Assembly (NCBI GenBank): GCA_017414565.1
Contig: JAFQLP010000116.1
Coordinates: 1 to 35,372 of the forward strand
Reading direction: 5' to 3'
From: Lentisphaeria bacterium
Lineage (GTDB): Bacteria > Verrucomicrobiota > Lentisphaeria > Victivallales > Victivallaceae
DNA: 35,372 bases
Shown here: positions 17,364 to 24,818 of the stretch, piece by piece
Layout of the letters: every line of letters begins with the position of its first letter
How positions within the stretch are numbered: position 1 is the first letter of the stretch
Made by a program: the position numbers and the translations under genes
Notes under the pieces: generated by a model
Database searches by the model: none
The model's input: only the letters and a program-made list of their open reading frames with translations
Told to the model about the DNA's origin: nothing

Positions 17364-19550
17364 ATGACCAAACCCGCACATGACAAACTGACTTTTATCC
17401 GGATCGGCGGTGCCTGGCAGCCGGTCGTGACCGGATTCCATGATTTCCCTGCTCTGCTCAATCTCGATGCCGTCCATTGGGGCATGACAAGTATTGCCGT
17501 TGAGCAGCTCCGCACCGACAAAAATTTTCTGCGTTATCTCGACAGCGATGGCGATGGGAAAATCCGGGTGAGCGAGATCCGGGATGCCCTGTCATTCATG
17601 ATTTCTGTCTTCGCCGACGGTACCGGACTCGATCAGCGGAGCGATGTCCTGCATCTGCCGCATCTCAACCGGGATGATGCCGGTGGGGACAGGATCTTTG
17701 CCGCCGGCAAAGCGATCCTGCTTTCGCTCGGCAAGCCGGAGAGCAGTGATATTTCGCTGGCGGAACTGCTGGACGATGTGGCCAGCAAGAGCAGTGCGTC
17801 CTGCAATGGCGATGGCGTGATCTCCGCTTCCGGCGTTGATGACCCCGGCTTGGCTTCCCTGATCGAACTGATCATCCGTTATACCGGCGGCACTTCGGAT
17901 CTTTCGGGTGAAAACGGGGTCGACAGCGCGGCGATCGACCGGATCGAAAAACTTTACGAAGGCTGGTGCAGCTGGGCAAAACAGGATACCTTCAAGCCCG
18001 AAAAAGTGAAAATGTTTCAGGCGGCGGAGAAACTGGCCGATGCCCTCGATACCTATTTTCTGAATTCCGAGGCAATGGCGTTTCTGGCTGCCGATCCGGA
18101 CCGGCTCAAACCCTGCACCATTGCCGCAGATGTCTGTTCGTCGGACGGCGTCAGCGAGGCTCTGACCCGGTTGGTGATCGCCGCCCCGGATGCCGCCGGT
18201 GAACTGGATACGGCCGCCCGGGTGAATCCGCTGTATCGGGAGGAGCTGACGGCCCTGTTCGGGATGCCCGCATTTCAGGCGTATTTGAAAGGCGGCAAAC
18301 TGTCGGCTCCGGCATGGCGCACCCTGCGGACCGATATGAAAAAATATGCCGATTTCATGGCGACCTGTCCGGAAACGGTTTTCTCGGAAGACGATGCCGC
18401 CAGAATGGCCAAATCCGCCACCGCTGAACAACTGAAACGTTTGCGGAAACTGGTGGATGCCGATCTGGAAGTCGGCCGGGCGCGTGCCGCCGAGGATATG
18501 CTGCTGAAAGCGGTCCTGTATCAGCGTTATCTGCTTGAGTTCCTCAATAACTTCATCAACTTGAGCGAATTGTTCCGGACCGATGGCCATTGTATGCTCC
18601 AGAGCGGGACACTGGTGATGGATGCCCGGCGTTTTTCGCTGGTCGTGCCGGTCAGGAATCCGGCGGAACACCGCGCCATTGCCGCCTCCGGCAATATCTG
18701 TGTGGCGTATATTGAGATTTCCCGCCGCCAGACGGTGGAAAAATGCCAGTTGGCGGTGGCGATCACCAGCGGCAGTATGCGGAACCTGTTTGTCGGCAAA
18801 CGGGGGGTGTTTTTCAGTGCGGAAGGCGAAGAATACGATGCCCGGATCGTTCAGTTCCTCGATGCTCCGGTGTCGGTTTCCGATGCCCTGAAAGAACCGT
18901 TCTGCAAATTTGCCGGATTTTTCGGGAAACAGATGGACAAATTATTTTCCACCCGTGCCAATGATGCCCAGAAAGCGTTGAGCAACGATCTGTCCGGCGG
19001 CAAACTGCCGGTCGCTCCGGCCAACAATTCTTCGCTCAACGGCAGTATGCTGCTGATGGGCGGCGGGGTCGGTCTGGCCGCGCTGGGCAGTTCTCTGGCG
19101 TTTATCGTCAAATCGTTGCAAAATGTGTCGGTCTGGAGCGTTATCCTGGTTTTGCTGGGTATCCTGCTGGTCTTCGGCGGTCCCGGTGTAGTGGTGTCGC
19201 TGGTCCGGCTTTACCGGCGGAATCTTTCCCGCTTCTTTGAAGCATCCGGCTGCGCTTTGAACCGCAATCTGCGGATGTCGTTTGCTTTGGGCCGGGTCTT
19301 TACCTGTGAACCGGGGCGGCCGGCCGGAAGCCATTTGACCGTGCTGCCGCATCTGGAACTGGCCGAGGCAGCCGCCCGGTTCCGGTGGATCGCGCGGCTG
19401 ATACTGGTTCTGCTGATCGCTGCGGCCATCTGGGCCGGGGTGTGGTTTGTGCGCCGCCCGGCCAAAGCGGAATCCGCTCCGGCTCCGGTCCCGGAAAAGA
19501 CGGTCGAGGCTCCGGCTCCGGCTCCGACACCGGCCCCGGCGGTCAAGTGA
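17364..19550 (+). CDS. Large membrane protein of unknown function with an EF-hand loop
   Basis: Predicted product is 728 aa. ATG 17364 has only a moderate ribosome site (CAGGA); an upstream in-frame CTG/TTG start cannot be excluded. I do not recognise a family. Visible are a canonical 12-residue EF-hand loop DSDGDGKIRVSE at 60-71 and a weaker CNGDGVIS loop near 155. There is a long soluble alpha-helical region to about residue 570, then three hydrophobic segments near GGGVGLAALGSSLAFIV, VILVLLGILLVFGG and LILVLLIAAAIWAGVWF. The protein ends in a Pro-Ala-rich tail of about 25 residues, VPEKTVEAPAPAPTPAPAVK-like. No signal peptide is seen, so the large domain is probably cytoplasmic and anchored by the C-terminal helices. 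Calcium binding is suggested by the loop only. Confidence 0.75.
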   Translation: MTKPAHDKLTFIRIGGAWQPVVTGFHDFPALLNLDAVHWGMTSIAVEQLRTDKNFLRYLDSDGDGKIRVSEIRDALSFMISVFADGTGLDQRSDVLHLPHLNRDDAGGDRIFAAGKAILLSLGKPESSDISLAELLDDVASKSSASCNGDGVISASGVDDPGLASLIELIIRYTGGTSDLSGENGVDSAAIDRIEKLYEGWCSWAKQDTFKPEKVKMFQAAEKLADALDTYFLNSEAMAFLAADPDRLKPCTIAADVCSSDGVSEALTRLVIAAPDAAGELDTAARVNPLYREELTALFGMPAFQAYLKGGKLSAPAWRTLRTDMKKYADFMATCPETVFSEDDAARMAKSATAEQLKRLRKLVDADLEVGRARAAEDMLLKAVLYQRYLLEFLNNFINLSELFRTDGHCMLQSGTLVMDARRFSLVVPVRNPAEHRAIAASGNICVAYIEISRRQTVEKCQLAVAITSGSMRNLFVGKRGVFFSAEGEEYDARIVQFLDAPVSVSDALKEPFCKFAGFFGKQMDKLFSTRANDAQKALSNDLSGGKLPVAPANNSSLNGSMLLMGGGVGLAALGSSLAFIVKSLQNVSVWSVILVLLGILLVFGGPGVVVSLVRLYRRNLSRFFEASGCALNRNLRMSFALGRVFTCEPGRPAGSHLTVLPHLELAEAAARFRWIARLILVLLIAAAIWAGVWFVRRPAKAESAPAPVPEKTVEAPAPAPTPAPAVK

Positions 19551-19634
19551 CCGGCATGGATTGATCCGGAAAATTCCGCAGAGCCGCCCGGGGGGGATCC
19601 CGGCGGGTGGTTTGCCTGAATGTGAGGCTGAACG

Positions 19635-21002
19635 ATGTCTTCCAGAAAATATCAGATGGATATGTGTCACGGACCATTGCTTGGTAAAATGGTCTGGTTC
19701 ACATTGCCGTTGATTCTGTCGAGCATTCTGCAGATGGCATTTCACGCTATCGATATGATCGTTATCGGTCATTTCGCCCCGCATGAATCGTTGGCGGCAG
19801 TCGGCTCTGTCGGTTCGATCAACAGCCTGATGGTCAATGTGTTCAGTGGTTTGAGCGTGGGGACCAATGTGCTGGTTGCCAGATATTTCGGGGCAAACGA
19901 TCCGAAGCGGATCCGGCATTGTGTCCATACTTCGATGGCACTGGCGTTGTTCGGCGGGATCGGGTTGCTGCTGCTGGGGCAGGTCATTGCCACGCCGCTG
20001 TTGCGGTTGGTGGGTACGCCGGACAATGTGATGAGCGAAGCCTCGATCTATTTGCGTATCCTTTTTCTGGCCATACCGTTTCTGCTCTTTTTCAATTTTG
20101 GTTATGCCGTGCTGCGGGCCGTCGGTGATACCATGCGCCCCATGTTCTTTTTGATCATTGCCGGGGCGGTGAATGTGGTGTTGAACCTCTTTTTTGTGCT
20201 GGTGTGCGGTATGCATGCCAGCGGGGTGGCTCTGGCAACATTGATCTCGCACGCGCTTTCCGCTCTGTTCATCTATTTTGCTCTGGCCCGGAACAATACA
20301 GCCATCCGGCTGATCTGGCAGTACATCCGGATCGATTGGCGGCAGTTCCGGGAAATTCTCAAGATCGGTCTGCCGGCAGGGGTGCAAAGTTCCTGTTATT
20401 CTGTCTCCAATATGCTGATCCAGGCCTCGATCAATACATTCGGTTCTCTGGCGATCGCCGGCAGTGCGGCCGCCGGTACGATCGAAGGCTTTGTCGGTAT
20501 CAGTTCCGGCGCATGTCATCAGGCGGCACTGGCATTTACTGCCCAGAATTACGGCGGAAAGCAGTTGAAGCGGATCAAACGCAGTATTTTTCTGGCGGCG
20601 GGACTTTCAGCGGCCTGCGCGATGGTCCTGGGATTCACCCTGCTGTTGTTTGATACTGAATTGTTGCAGATCGTCAGCAGTGACCCCGGTGTTATCGAAT
20701 GGGGATTGCGGCGGATGCTGGTCATGTTTACGACCGCCTGGATGATGTGTGTTATGGATTCGCTTTCCGGCAGTCTGCGCGGACTTGGCTATTCCATGAC
20801 TTCTACCGTATCCACTTTAGCTGGTGTCTGCGGCTTCCGGATCGTCTGGGTTCTCTTTGTGTTTCCGCTGCACCCCACATTTGAAATGCTTTTCAGTTCC
20901 TATCCGGTTTCCTGGATGATGGTTGCCGTATTCAATGCTTCCGCCTTGTGCTATATCTGGAAATACAAAATGATTCCTTTAAGCCGCTCCTGGCGCCCTT
21001 GA
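19635..21002 (+). CDS. MATE family efflux transporter
   Basis: Predicted product is 455 aa, the family norm, with about twelve hydrophobic segments in two homologous halves. Typical MATE features are LPLILSSILQMAFHAIDMIVIGHFAP in the first helix pair, the loop GTNVLVARYFGANDPKRI after helix 3 and AAGTIEGFVGISSGACHQAALAFTAQNYGGKQ in the second half. It probably exports cationic drugs or metabolites with sodium or proton influx. ATG 19635 is preceded by GTGAGG. It lies 84 bp after the unknown membrane protein and may be read from the same transcript. The coding sequence ends just before an abrupt fall in GC content. Confidence 0.9.
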   Translation: MSSRKYQMDMCHGPLLGKMVWFTLPLILSSILQMAFHAIDMIVIGHFAPHESLAAVGSVGSINSLMVNVFSGLSVGTNVLVARYFGANDPKRIRHCVHTSMALALFGGIGLLLLGQVIATPLLRLVGTPDNVMSEASIYLRILFLAIPFLLFFNFGYAVLRAVGDTMRPMFFLIIAGAVNVVLNLFFVLVCGMHASGVALATLISHALSALFIYFALARNNTAIRLIWQYIRIDWRQFREILKIGLPAGVQSSCYSVSNMLIQASINTFGSLAIAGSAAAGTIEGFVGISSGACHQAALAFTAQNYGGKQLKRIKRSIFLAAGLSAACAMVLGFTLLLFDTELLQIVSSDPGVIEWGLRRMLVMFTTAWMMCVMDSLSGSLRGLGYSMTSTVSTLAGVCGFRIVWVLFVFPLHPTFEMLFSSYPVSWMMVAVFNASALCYIWKYKMIPLSRSWRP

Positions 21003-21147
21003 TCGGGGCCGCGTGGCGGCTTCAGAATGTCGCGGCGGCTTCGCTCGCCTTGATCGGGGCTGTGCGACGGGCGAGTGTCGGGCCGAAAATAAAAAGACAG
21101 ATTGTGCAAATGCTTGTAAAATGGCACTGTTTCATGGAGAATTAAGA
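20998..21147 (+). repeat. Direct repeat at the edge of an AT-rich island
   Basis: CTTGATCGGGGC occurs at 20998-21009 and again at 21049-21060, the first copy overlapping the MATE stop. After about 21080 the base composition becomes much richer in A and T and stays so to about 21800. No gene is supported between the MATE stop and 21148. The repeat may mark a duplication or an insertion edge, but no integrase or inverted ends are present. Confidence 0.4.
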
Positions 21148-21249
21148 ATGTTTGATGTAGATCATAGAGAGAAGCAAGGTCCTATCAAAGGACCTCTCGT
21201 TTTAATTCAAACAGGCCCTATTGATGAAAAGCAAGGGCCAATCAAATAG
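21148..21249 (+). CDS. Possible 33-residue peptide with internal repeat
   Basis: A short frame runs from ATG 21148 to TAG 21247-21249, with GGAGA about 7 nt upstream. It contains EKQGPIK twice, 19 codons apart, and stops exactly after the second copy. Beyond the stop the same frame continues the repeat pattern (PVILIQT matching PLVLIQT) to a second stop before the lipoprotein gene. It may be a real small peptide or a decayed remnant of a longer repetitive gene. No family is recognised. Confidence 0.35.
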   Translation: MFDVDHREKQGPIKGPLVLIQTGPIDEKQGPIK

Positions 21250-21282
21250 CCTGTCATTTTAATTCAAACGAATCATATTTAT
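21169..21282 (+). repeat. 57-bp in-frame tandem repeat, two copies
   Basis: Units 21169-21225 and 21226-21282 share AAGCAAGG-CC-ATCAAA and the block TTTTAATTCAAAC. The period is 57 bp, exactly 19 codons, so the repeat keeps the reading frame. In copy 2 the GGA codon is replaced by TAG. Confidence 0.8.
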
Positions 21283-21297
21283 TTATAAAAAGTGGTT

Positions 21298-21732
21298 ATG
21301 AAAATTTTACTGCCATTTGCTGTAATTGTTGTCATTTTTATGAGTTCATGCAATGAATCAAAACATGATACTGCAAAACAAATTATTCATTCTATACAAA
21401 ACGCGACAAATAAAATGAGACAAACTGGCGAATCGGAATTTGAAATAAAAATACCGGCGAATTCACAATATAAAGTTATTTATTTTTACCCTTATACAAG
21501 TTTCGACAACATAAGAGTTGAGAATTCAATCAAAAAGAAGTTGGAGAGGATTGCATTTTCAATGGAGAAGCCATTTTTTGTTGTTGTTGAAGATGACAAT
21601 TTGTTGGAATATTGTAATGTGGATTTTGCATTAGATCCTTCAGGAGAAATGCCCATGGTGTGGTCTGCGCATCATGGTATCATATGCATCAAAATTCAAA
21701 AAAAGCAAGATGGAGCGTATGTCTTATATTAA
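21298..21732 (+). CDS. Small lipoprotein of unknown function in AT-rich island
   Basis: Predicted product is 144 aa. ATG 21298 is preferred over a GTG two codons upstream; the ribosome site is weak. The N-terminus is a lipoprotein signal, MKILLPFAVIVVIFMSSC, with a plausible lipobox Cys at 18. The mature part is small and mixed alpha/beta, rich in Lys, Ile and Asn, with no family I recognise. Base and codon use (AAA, ATT, TTT) differ sharply from every neighbour, which suggests recent transfer. Genes of this kind are sometimes immunity or inhibitor lipoproteins, but no toxin partner is visible, so this is only a thought. Confidence 0.6.
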   Translation: MKILLPFAVIVVIFMSSCNESKHDTAKQIIHSIQNATNKMRQTGESEFEIKIPANSQYKVIYFYPYTSFDNIRVENSIKKKLERIAFSMEKPFFVVVEDDNLLEYCNVDFALDPSGEMPMVWSAHHGIICIKIQKKQDGAYVLY

Positions 21733-21832
21733 CTTCATTTTTGGGGCACCTTATTTTTAGTTCCTTGAACTACTATGTCCATCGGTTGAGGATATAGCGA
21801 TCCATTCCCATTCCATTTTATCGACAAAAAAT

Positions 21833-22025
21833 CAGGAGGCTCGGCAGAGTATCGTTTTCAAAAAAATCGCCCCTCCGCTCTGCTTTGCCTCCTGTTCCCC
21901 CTCCGCTTATATCAGCGCGTTTATCTGGCCGCGAAAGCGGCGGATAAACGCGCTCATTCAGAAGTTTTTGTAAAGGGAGAGCGCGAGAGGGGAGAAACTT
22001 TTTTCAAAAAGTTTTCCCCTCTCGC
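21833..22025. repeat. Block of three successive large stem-loops
   Basis: Stem-loop 1 is 21833-21894. CAGGAGGC and GCAGAG on the left pair perfectly with CTCTGC and GCCTCCTG on the right, with matched 3-nt internal loops. Stem-loop 2 is 21914-21954: a 12-bp perfect stem (AGCGCGTTTATC), then a 5-bp GCCGC/GCGGC stem closed by GAAA. Stem-loop 3 is 21983-22025: a stem of about 20 bp starting GCGAGAGGGG, with one bulged A and T/A runs near the loop. Stem-loop 3 begins 11 bp after the stop of protein D on the minus strand and could end its transcript. The rest of 21733-22036 holds only a 6-bp hairpin at 21758-21772 and no gene. Confidence 0.85.
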
Positions 22026-22036
22026 ATCATCTGCAA

Positions 22037-24379
22037 TTACAACACGCCGCAGCCTTTGGTGGACCATTCGGCGCCGAGGGCACCGTATTCAGCCCAGGTG
22101 GAGGCATCGGAACCGGTGATGAGAGCCGCGCCGATGATACCGCCGGTGGTGCGGAAGAGGACATCATCGGTGCCGTCGGCGTTGTAGTCGGCGATATCCT
22201 GGACTTCAGCGTCGAAGGTGCCGATACCGAAGAAACCGGTGACTGCGCCGTTGCCGCAGAGCCACGCGCCGTAGTAGTTGCCGACTTTGACGAGGACGTC
22301 ATCGGTGCCGTCAGCGTTGAAGTCGCCCGCGCCGACGATTTCGATACCGCCTTCGGTGCTGCCGAGGTCGCCCCAGGTGATGGAGCCGTCTTTACCGATC
22401 AGGTACGCGCCGACGTAGCCGCCATCGGTGTGAGCGATAGCGATATCGGTGGTGCCGTCGCCGTTGAAGTCGCCGAGGGCCTTGACCTGCCATTCGGAAC
22501 CGACGCCCTTGACTTCCTGGAACGCGCCATTGGCGAGGTAGCCGTCAGCGGTACGGAGCATGAGGTCAGAAACGCCGTCGGCGTTGAAGTCGCCGAGACC
22601 GACCTGCATCAGAGCGGATTCGCCGGCGAAGATGGTGGCGAAGTTGGCGATCGCACCGTTTTCATCGGTGACATAGGCACCGATGTATTTGTTGGAGGCA
22701 CTGTAGATGTAAACATCGCTCATGGCCTTGCCGGCAGCGGTCTTGCCCAGACCGAGGATCTGATAATCGCCGGAGAGGGTGGAGAGATCCTGCCAGACGA
22801 CCTTCTGGTCATCCATGACTTTCCAGGCACCGGTCGCGCCGAAGTAGGCGTGGTTGGTGTCGGTGATGGTCAGGACGACATCAGTGGTGAACTTGGCTTC
22901 GACGACCGGCGGCGGTTCCGGAGCAGCGGTGCCGCCGACGACTTCGAGGAGAAGTTCGCCATCTTCCATGGTCAGGGTGAAGACGCTGCCGTTTTCGCCG
23001 CGGATGGTGCCGCTGGTGTTGCTGGAGGAGAGCTGGACGGAGCCTTCGAGACCCTGAACGGTGAAGACGGTGTCCTGGGCTTCAAAACCGGTGGCCAGTT
23101 TGTAACTGCCGGACTTGGTGGTGTCGGCTTTGATGCTGACGCCGGAGGAAACGATGTATTCGTTGACGAGGTAGGCTGCGCCTTCGGTAATATCGAAGAC
23201 GAGGTTCGTCAGCTGATCGTCGAGGTAGTCGGCGATGGTGGTGGTACCGGCACCGATGACCAGTTCAGCGTAGCTGGCGGTACCGCCGTCGAGGACGACG
23301 ACTTCGCCGGAGAGTTCGACATTGGCGAGGTAAACGGAGACGGTGTCGGCCAGAACATGGTCACGGACACCGTACACGCTGGTACCGACGGAGTTGGTGA
23401 CTTTGACATAGACGTCGCCGGTTTCGACCACGCTGGAGGTGCCATAACGATGGCCGCCGACCACGCTGCGGCCCAGGACGCAGTCGTCAACGGTGATGTC
23501 GACTTTGTTGCTGGTGACGGAGAACGCAAAACCGGCCACGGAACCGAGCGCAGCAACGCCCTCCTGCCCCACACCAGTGATGGTGGAACCGGTAACGTTG
23601 ATGACGATGTCGCCGTTGACGGTGTGCTGGGAATAGGCGCCGCAGATCCAGTCCAGAGTGGAGTCTTTCACGGTGATGGTTGCGCCGGCCGAAGTGGTGT
23701 GGTCGGCAAAACCGCTGCCGGAGAAGTTACCGCAGATGGAACCGCCGGTGATTTCAACGGCGTTGATTTCGACGGTACCGCCGATCTTGGAACGGTTGGT
23801 ACCGTAAACCATCGTGAGGGTTTCGGAAAGGGTGCATTTTTCCAGGCTGATGGAGATGTTACCGCAGACCGTGCTGCCGAAGTTAGCGCCATAGATGCTG
23901 CTGCCGGTGAAGTTGCTGCCGGTGGCCTTCATGGTGACATTGCCGGTGACATAGGCTTCGGCGTTGGCCACTAACATGCCCGCGACGGTGGTGTCGGTCA
24001 GGGTCATGGAGATGTTGCCGATCTGGCTGGTGGTACCGTCCGGGCCGGGCTGGTTTCTGTTGTTACCGATACCGCCGCTGATACGGTCGGAGAAGTTACC
24101 GCCATTGACGATGATGTTGACATCGCCGAGGGTGGCGTTGTTGGCGATACGGGTGGCGTCGAAACGGGCGGTGGAGCCGGAGTCCTTATCGAAGATGAGA
24201 GTGATGCCGCTGAAATCAGAAGTGGCAGCATCCAGTTCCATCGCAGCGGACAGCACGGTGTTGATGTGCAGTTCCGTGGCGATGCCCTGCGCGACATAGG
24301 CCTTGGCCGCAGCCTGTGCATCGAGGATGTCGTCGTAGTTGAAAGTCCCGGCGCTGTTTACCAAATAGAAATTCGCCAT
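22037..24379 (-). CDS. Protein D: leaderless beta-solenoid protein with six FG-GAP-like repeats
   Basis: Predicted product is 780 aa, starting MANFYLVNSAGTFNYDD; no signal peptide is visible. AAGGAA lies about 10 nt before the start. Residues about 60-400 are solenoid rungs of the kind GNISISLEKCTL, GDIVINVTGSTI and GDVYVKVTNSV, as in large bacterial surface proteins and autotransporter-like passengers. There is no C-terminal beta-barrel. From about residue 500 come six repeats colinear with those of proteins A and B (GLGDFNADGVSD, ALGDFNGDGTTD, GAGDFNADGTDD, DIADYNADGTDD). Repeats 1 and 2 lack the acidic loop. A TolC/MacAB-type export operon is divergent from it. Surface display through that or another system is an inference. 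Strong promoter features suggest high expression. Confidence 0.75.
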   Translation of the reverse strand: MANFYLVNSAGTFNYDDILDAQAAAKAYVAQGIATELHINTVLSAAMELDAATSDFSGITLIFDKDSGSTARFDATRIANNATLGDVNIIVNGGNFSDRISGGIGNNRNQPGPDGTTSQIGNISMTLTDTTVAGMLVANAEAYVTGNVTMKATGSNFTGSSIYGANFGSTVCGNISISLEKCTLSETLTMVYGTNRSKIGGTVEINAVEITGGSICGNFSGSGFADHTTSAGATITVKDSTLDWICGAYSQHTVNGDIVINVTGSTITGVGQEGVAALGSVAGFAFSVTSNKVDITVDDCVLGRSVVGGHRYGTSSVVETGDVYVKVTNSVGTSVYGVRDHVLADTVSVYLANVELSGEVVVLDGGTASYAELVIGAGTTTIADYLDDQLTNLVFDITEGAAYLVNEYIVSSGVSIKADTTKSGSYKLATGFEAQDTVFTVQGLEGSVQLSSSNTSGTIRGENGSVFTLTMEDGELLLEVVGGTAAPEPPPVVEAKFTTDVVLTITDTNHAYFGATGAWKVMDDQKVVWQDLSTLSGDYQILGLGKTAAGKAMSDVYIYSASNKYIGAYVTDENGAIANFATIFAGESALMQVGLGDFNADGVSDLMLRTADGYLANGAFQEVKGVGSEWQVKALGDFNGDGTTDIAIAHTDGGYVGAYLIGKDGSITWGDLGSTEGGIEIVGAGDFNADGTDDVLVKVGNYYGAWLCGNGAVTGFFGIGTFDAEVQDIADYNADGTDDVLFRTTGGIIGAALITGSDASTWAEYGALGAEWSTKGCGVL

Positions 24380-24523
24380 ACCATCAGTTCCTTTTTTTTT
24401 GCGGTCGTACCTGCCTCTGACTTATTTTCCGGCAACCACAACCTGTCATGGATTGTTACGGCTGTGCGACCTGCACAACCTTTGCTTACCTAACGATTAT
24501 ACCACGGCAAAGAGAAAAAACAA
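24380..24523 (-). promoter_or_regulatory. Promoter and structured leader of protein D
   Basis: On the minus strand a TTGTTT box (24518-24523) and a perfect TATAAT box (24496-24501) are 16 bp apart, preceded by a very A/T-rich stretch (24524-24590) that could act as an UP element. The leader of about 110 nt begins with a hairpin at 24460-24480 (GGTTGTGC/GCACAGCC, 8 bp including one wobble) close to the expected 5' end, where it could protect the mRNA. Confidence 0.6.
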
Positions 24524-24665
24524 TATCCAAAAAATGTAAATAGAATGGATATTTATATTTTTTTGAAAGCATTTTTCTTTCTTTGAGGTGGCGGCAGAAA
24601 CGGCAGACGGAAAATGCCGCCGGAAAACGCCTGATTTTATTTATAATGTTTTGAGCGGATGGCGG

Positions 24666-24694
24666 TTGCAAATGTGCCGCGCCGGATGTATATT
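24666..24694 (+). promoter_or_regulatory. Predicted promoter for the exporter operon
   Basis: A TTGCAA box (24666-24671), a 17-bp spacer and TATATT (24689-24694) precede a leader of about 120 nt. A GCCGCC/GGCGGC hairpin at 24777-24794 sits just ahead of the ribosome site AGGGAG (24804-24809) and could influence translation. Together with the protein D promoter this fills the 24380-24818 gap. Confidence 0.55.
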
Positions 24695-24818
24695 CTCCGG
24701 ATGCGGAAAAAGATGCCCGGAAAACAATAAATCGAGGGGGAACTCCGTTTAACAGGGTGTTGTTTTGAGCGACAGTGCCGCCGGGAGTGGCGGCGGAAAT
24801 GACAGGGAGCGGGTGACG

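Noticed and set aside
18942-20519. 525-codon minus-strand frame across the unknown membrane protein and MATE genes
   Set aside because: It spans two plus-strand genes with clear membrane-protein character. Its Gln/His/Arg-rich content is typical of antisense frames.
20998-21060. CTTGATCGGGGC direct repeats as an integrase attachment site
   Set aside because: There is no integrase, tRNA gene or matching copy at the right end of the island, so only a local duplication is supported.
22430-23974. 514-codon plus-strand frame, rich in Gly, Asp and Val, looking like a repeat protein
   Set aside because: It is the antisense of the solenoid and FG-GAP-like repeats of protein D. The apparent repeats are mirror images of D's repeats and it lacks a ribosome site.
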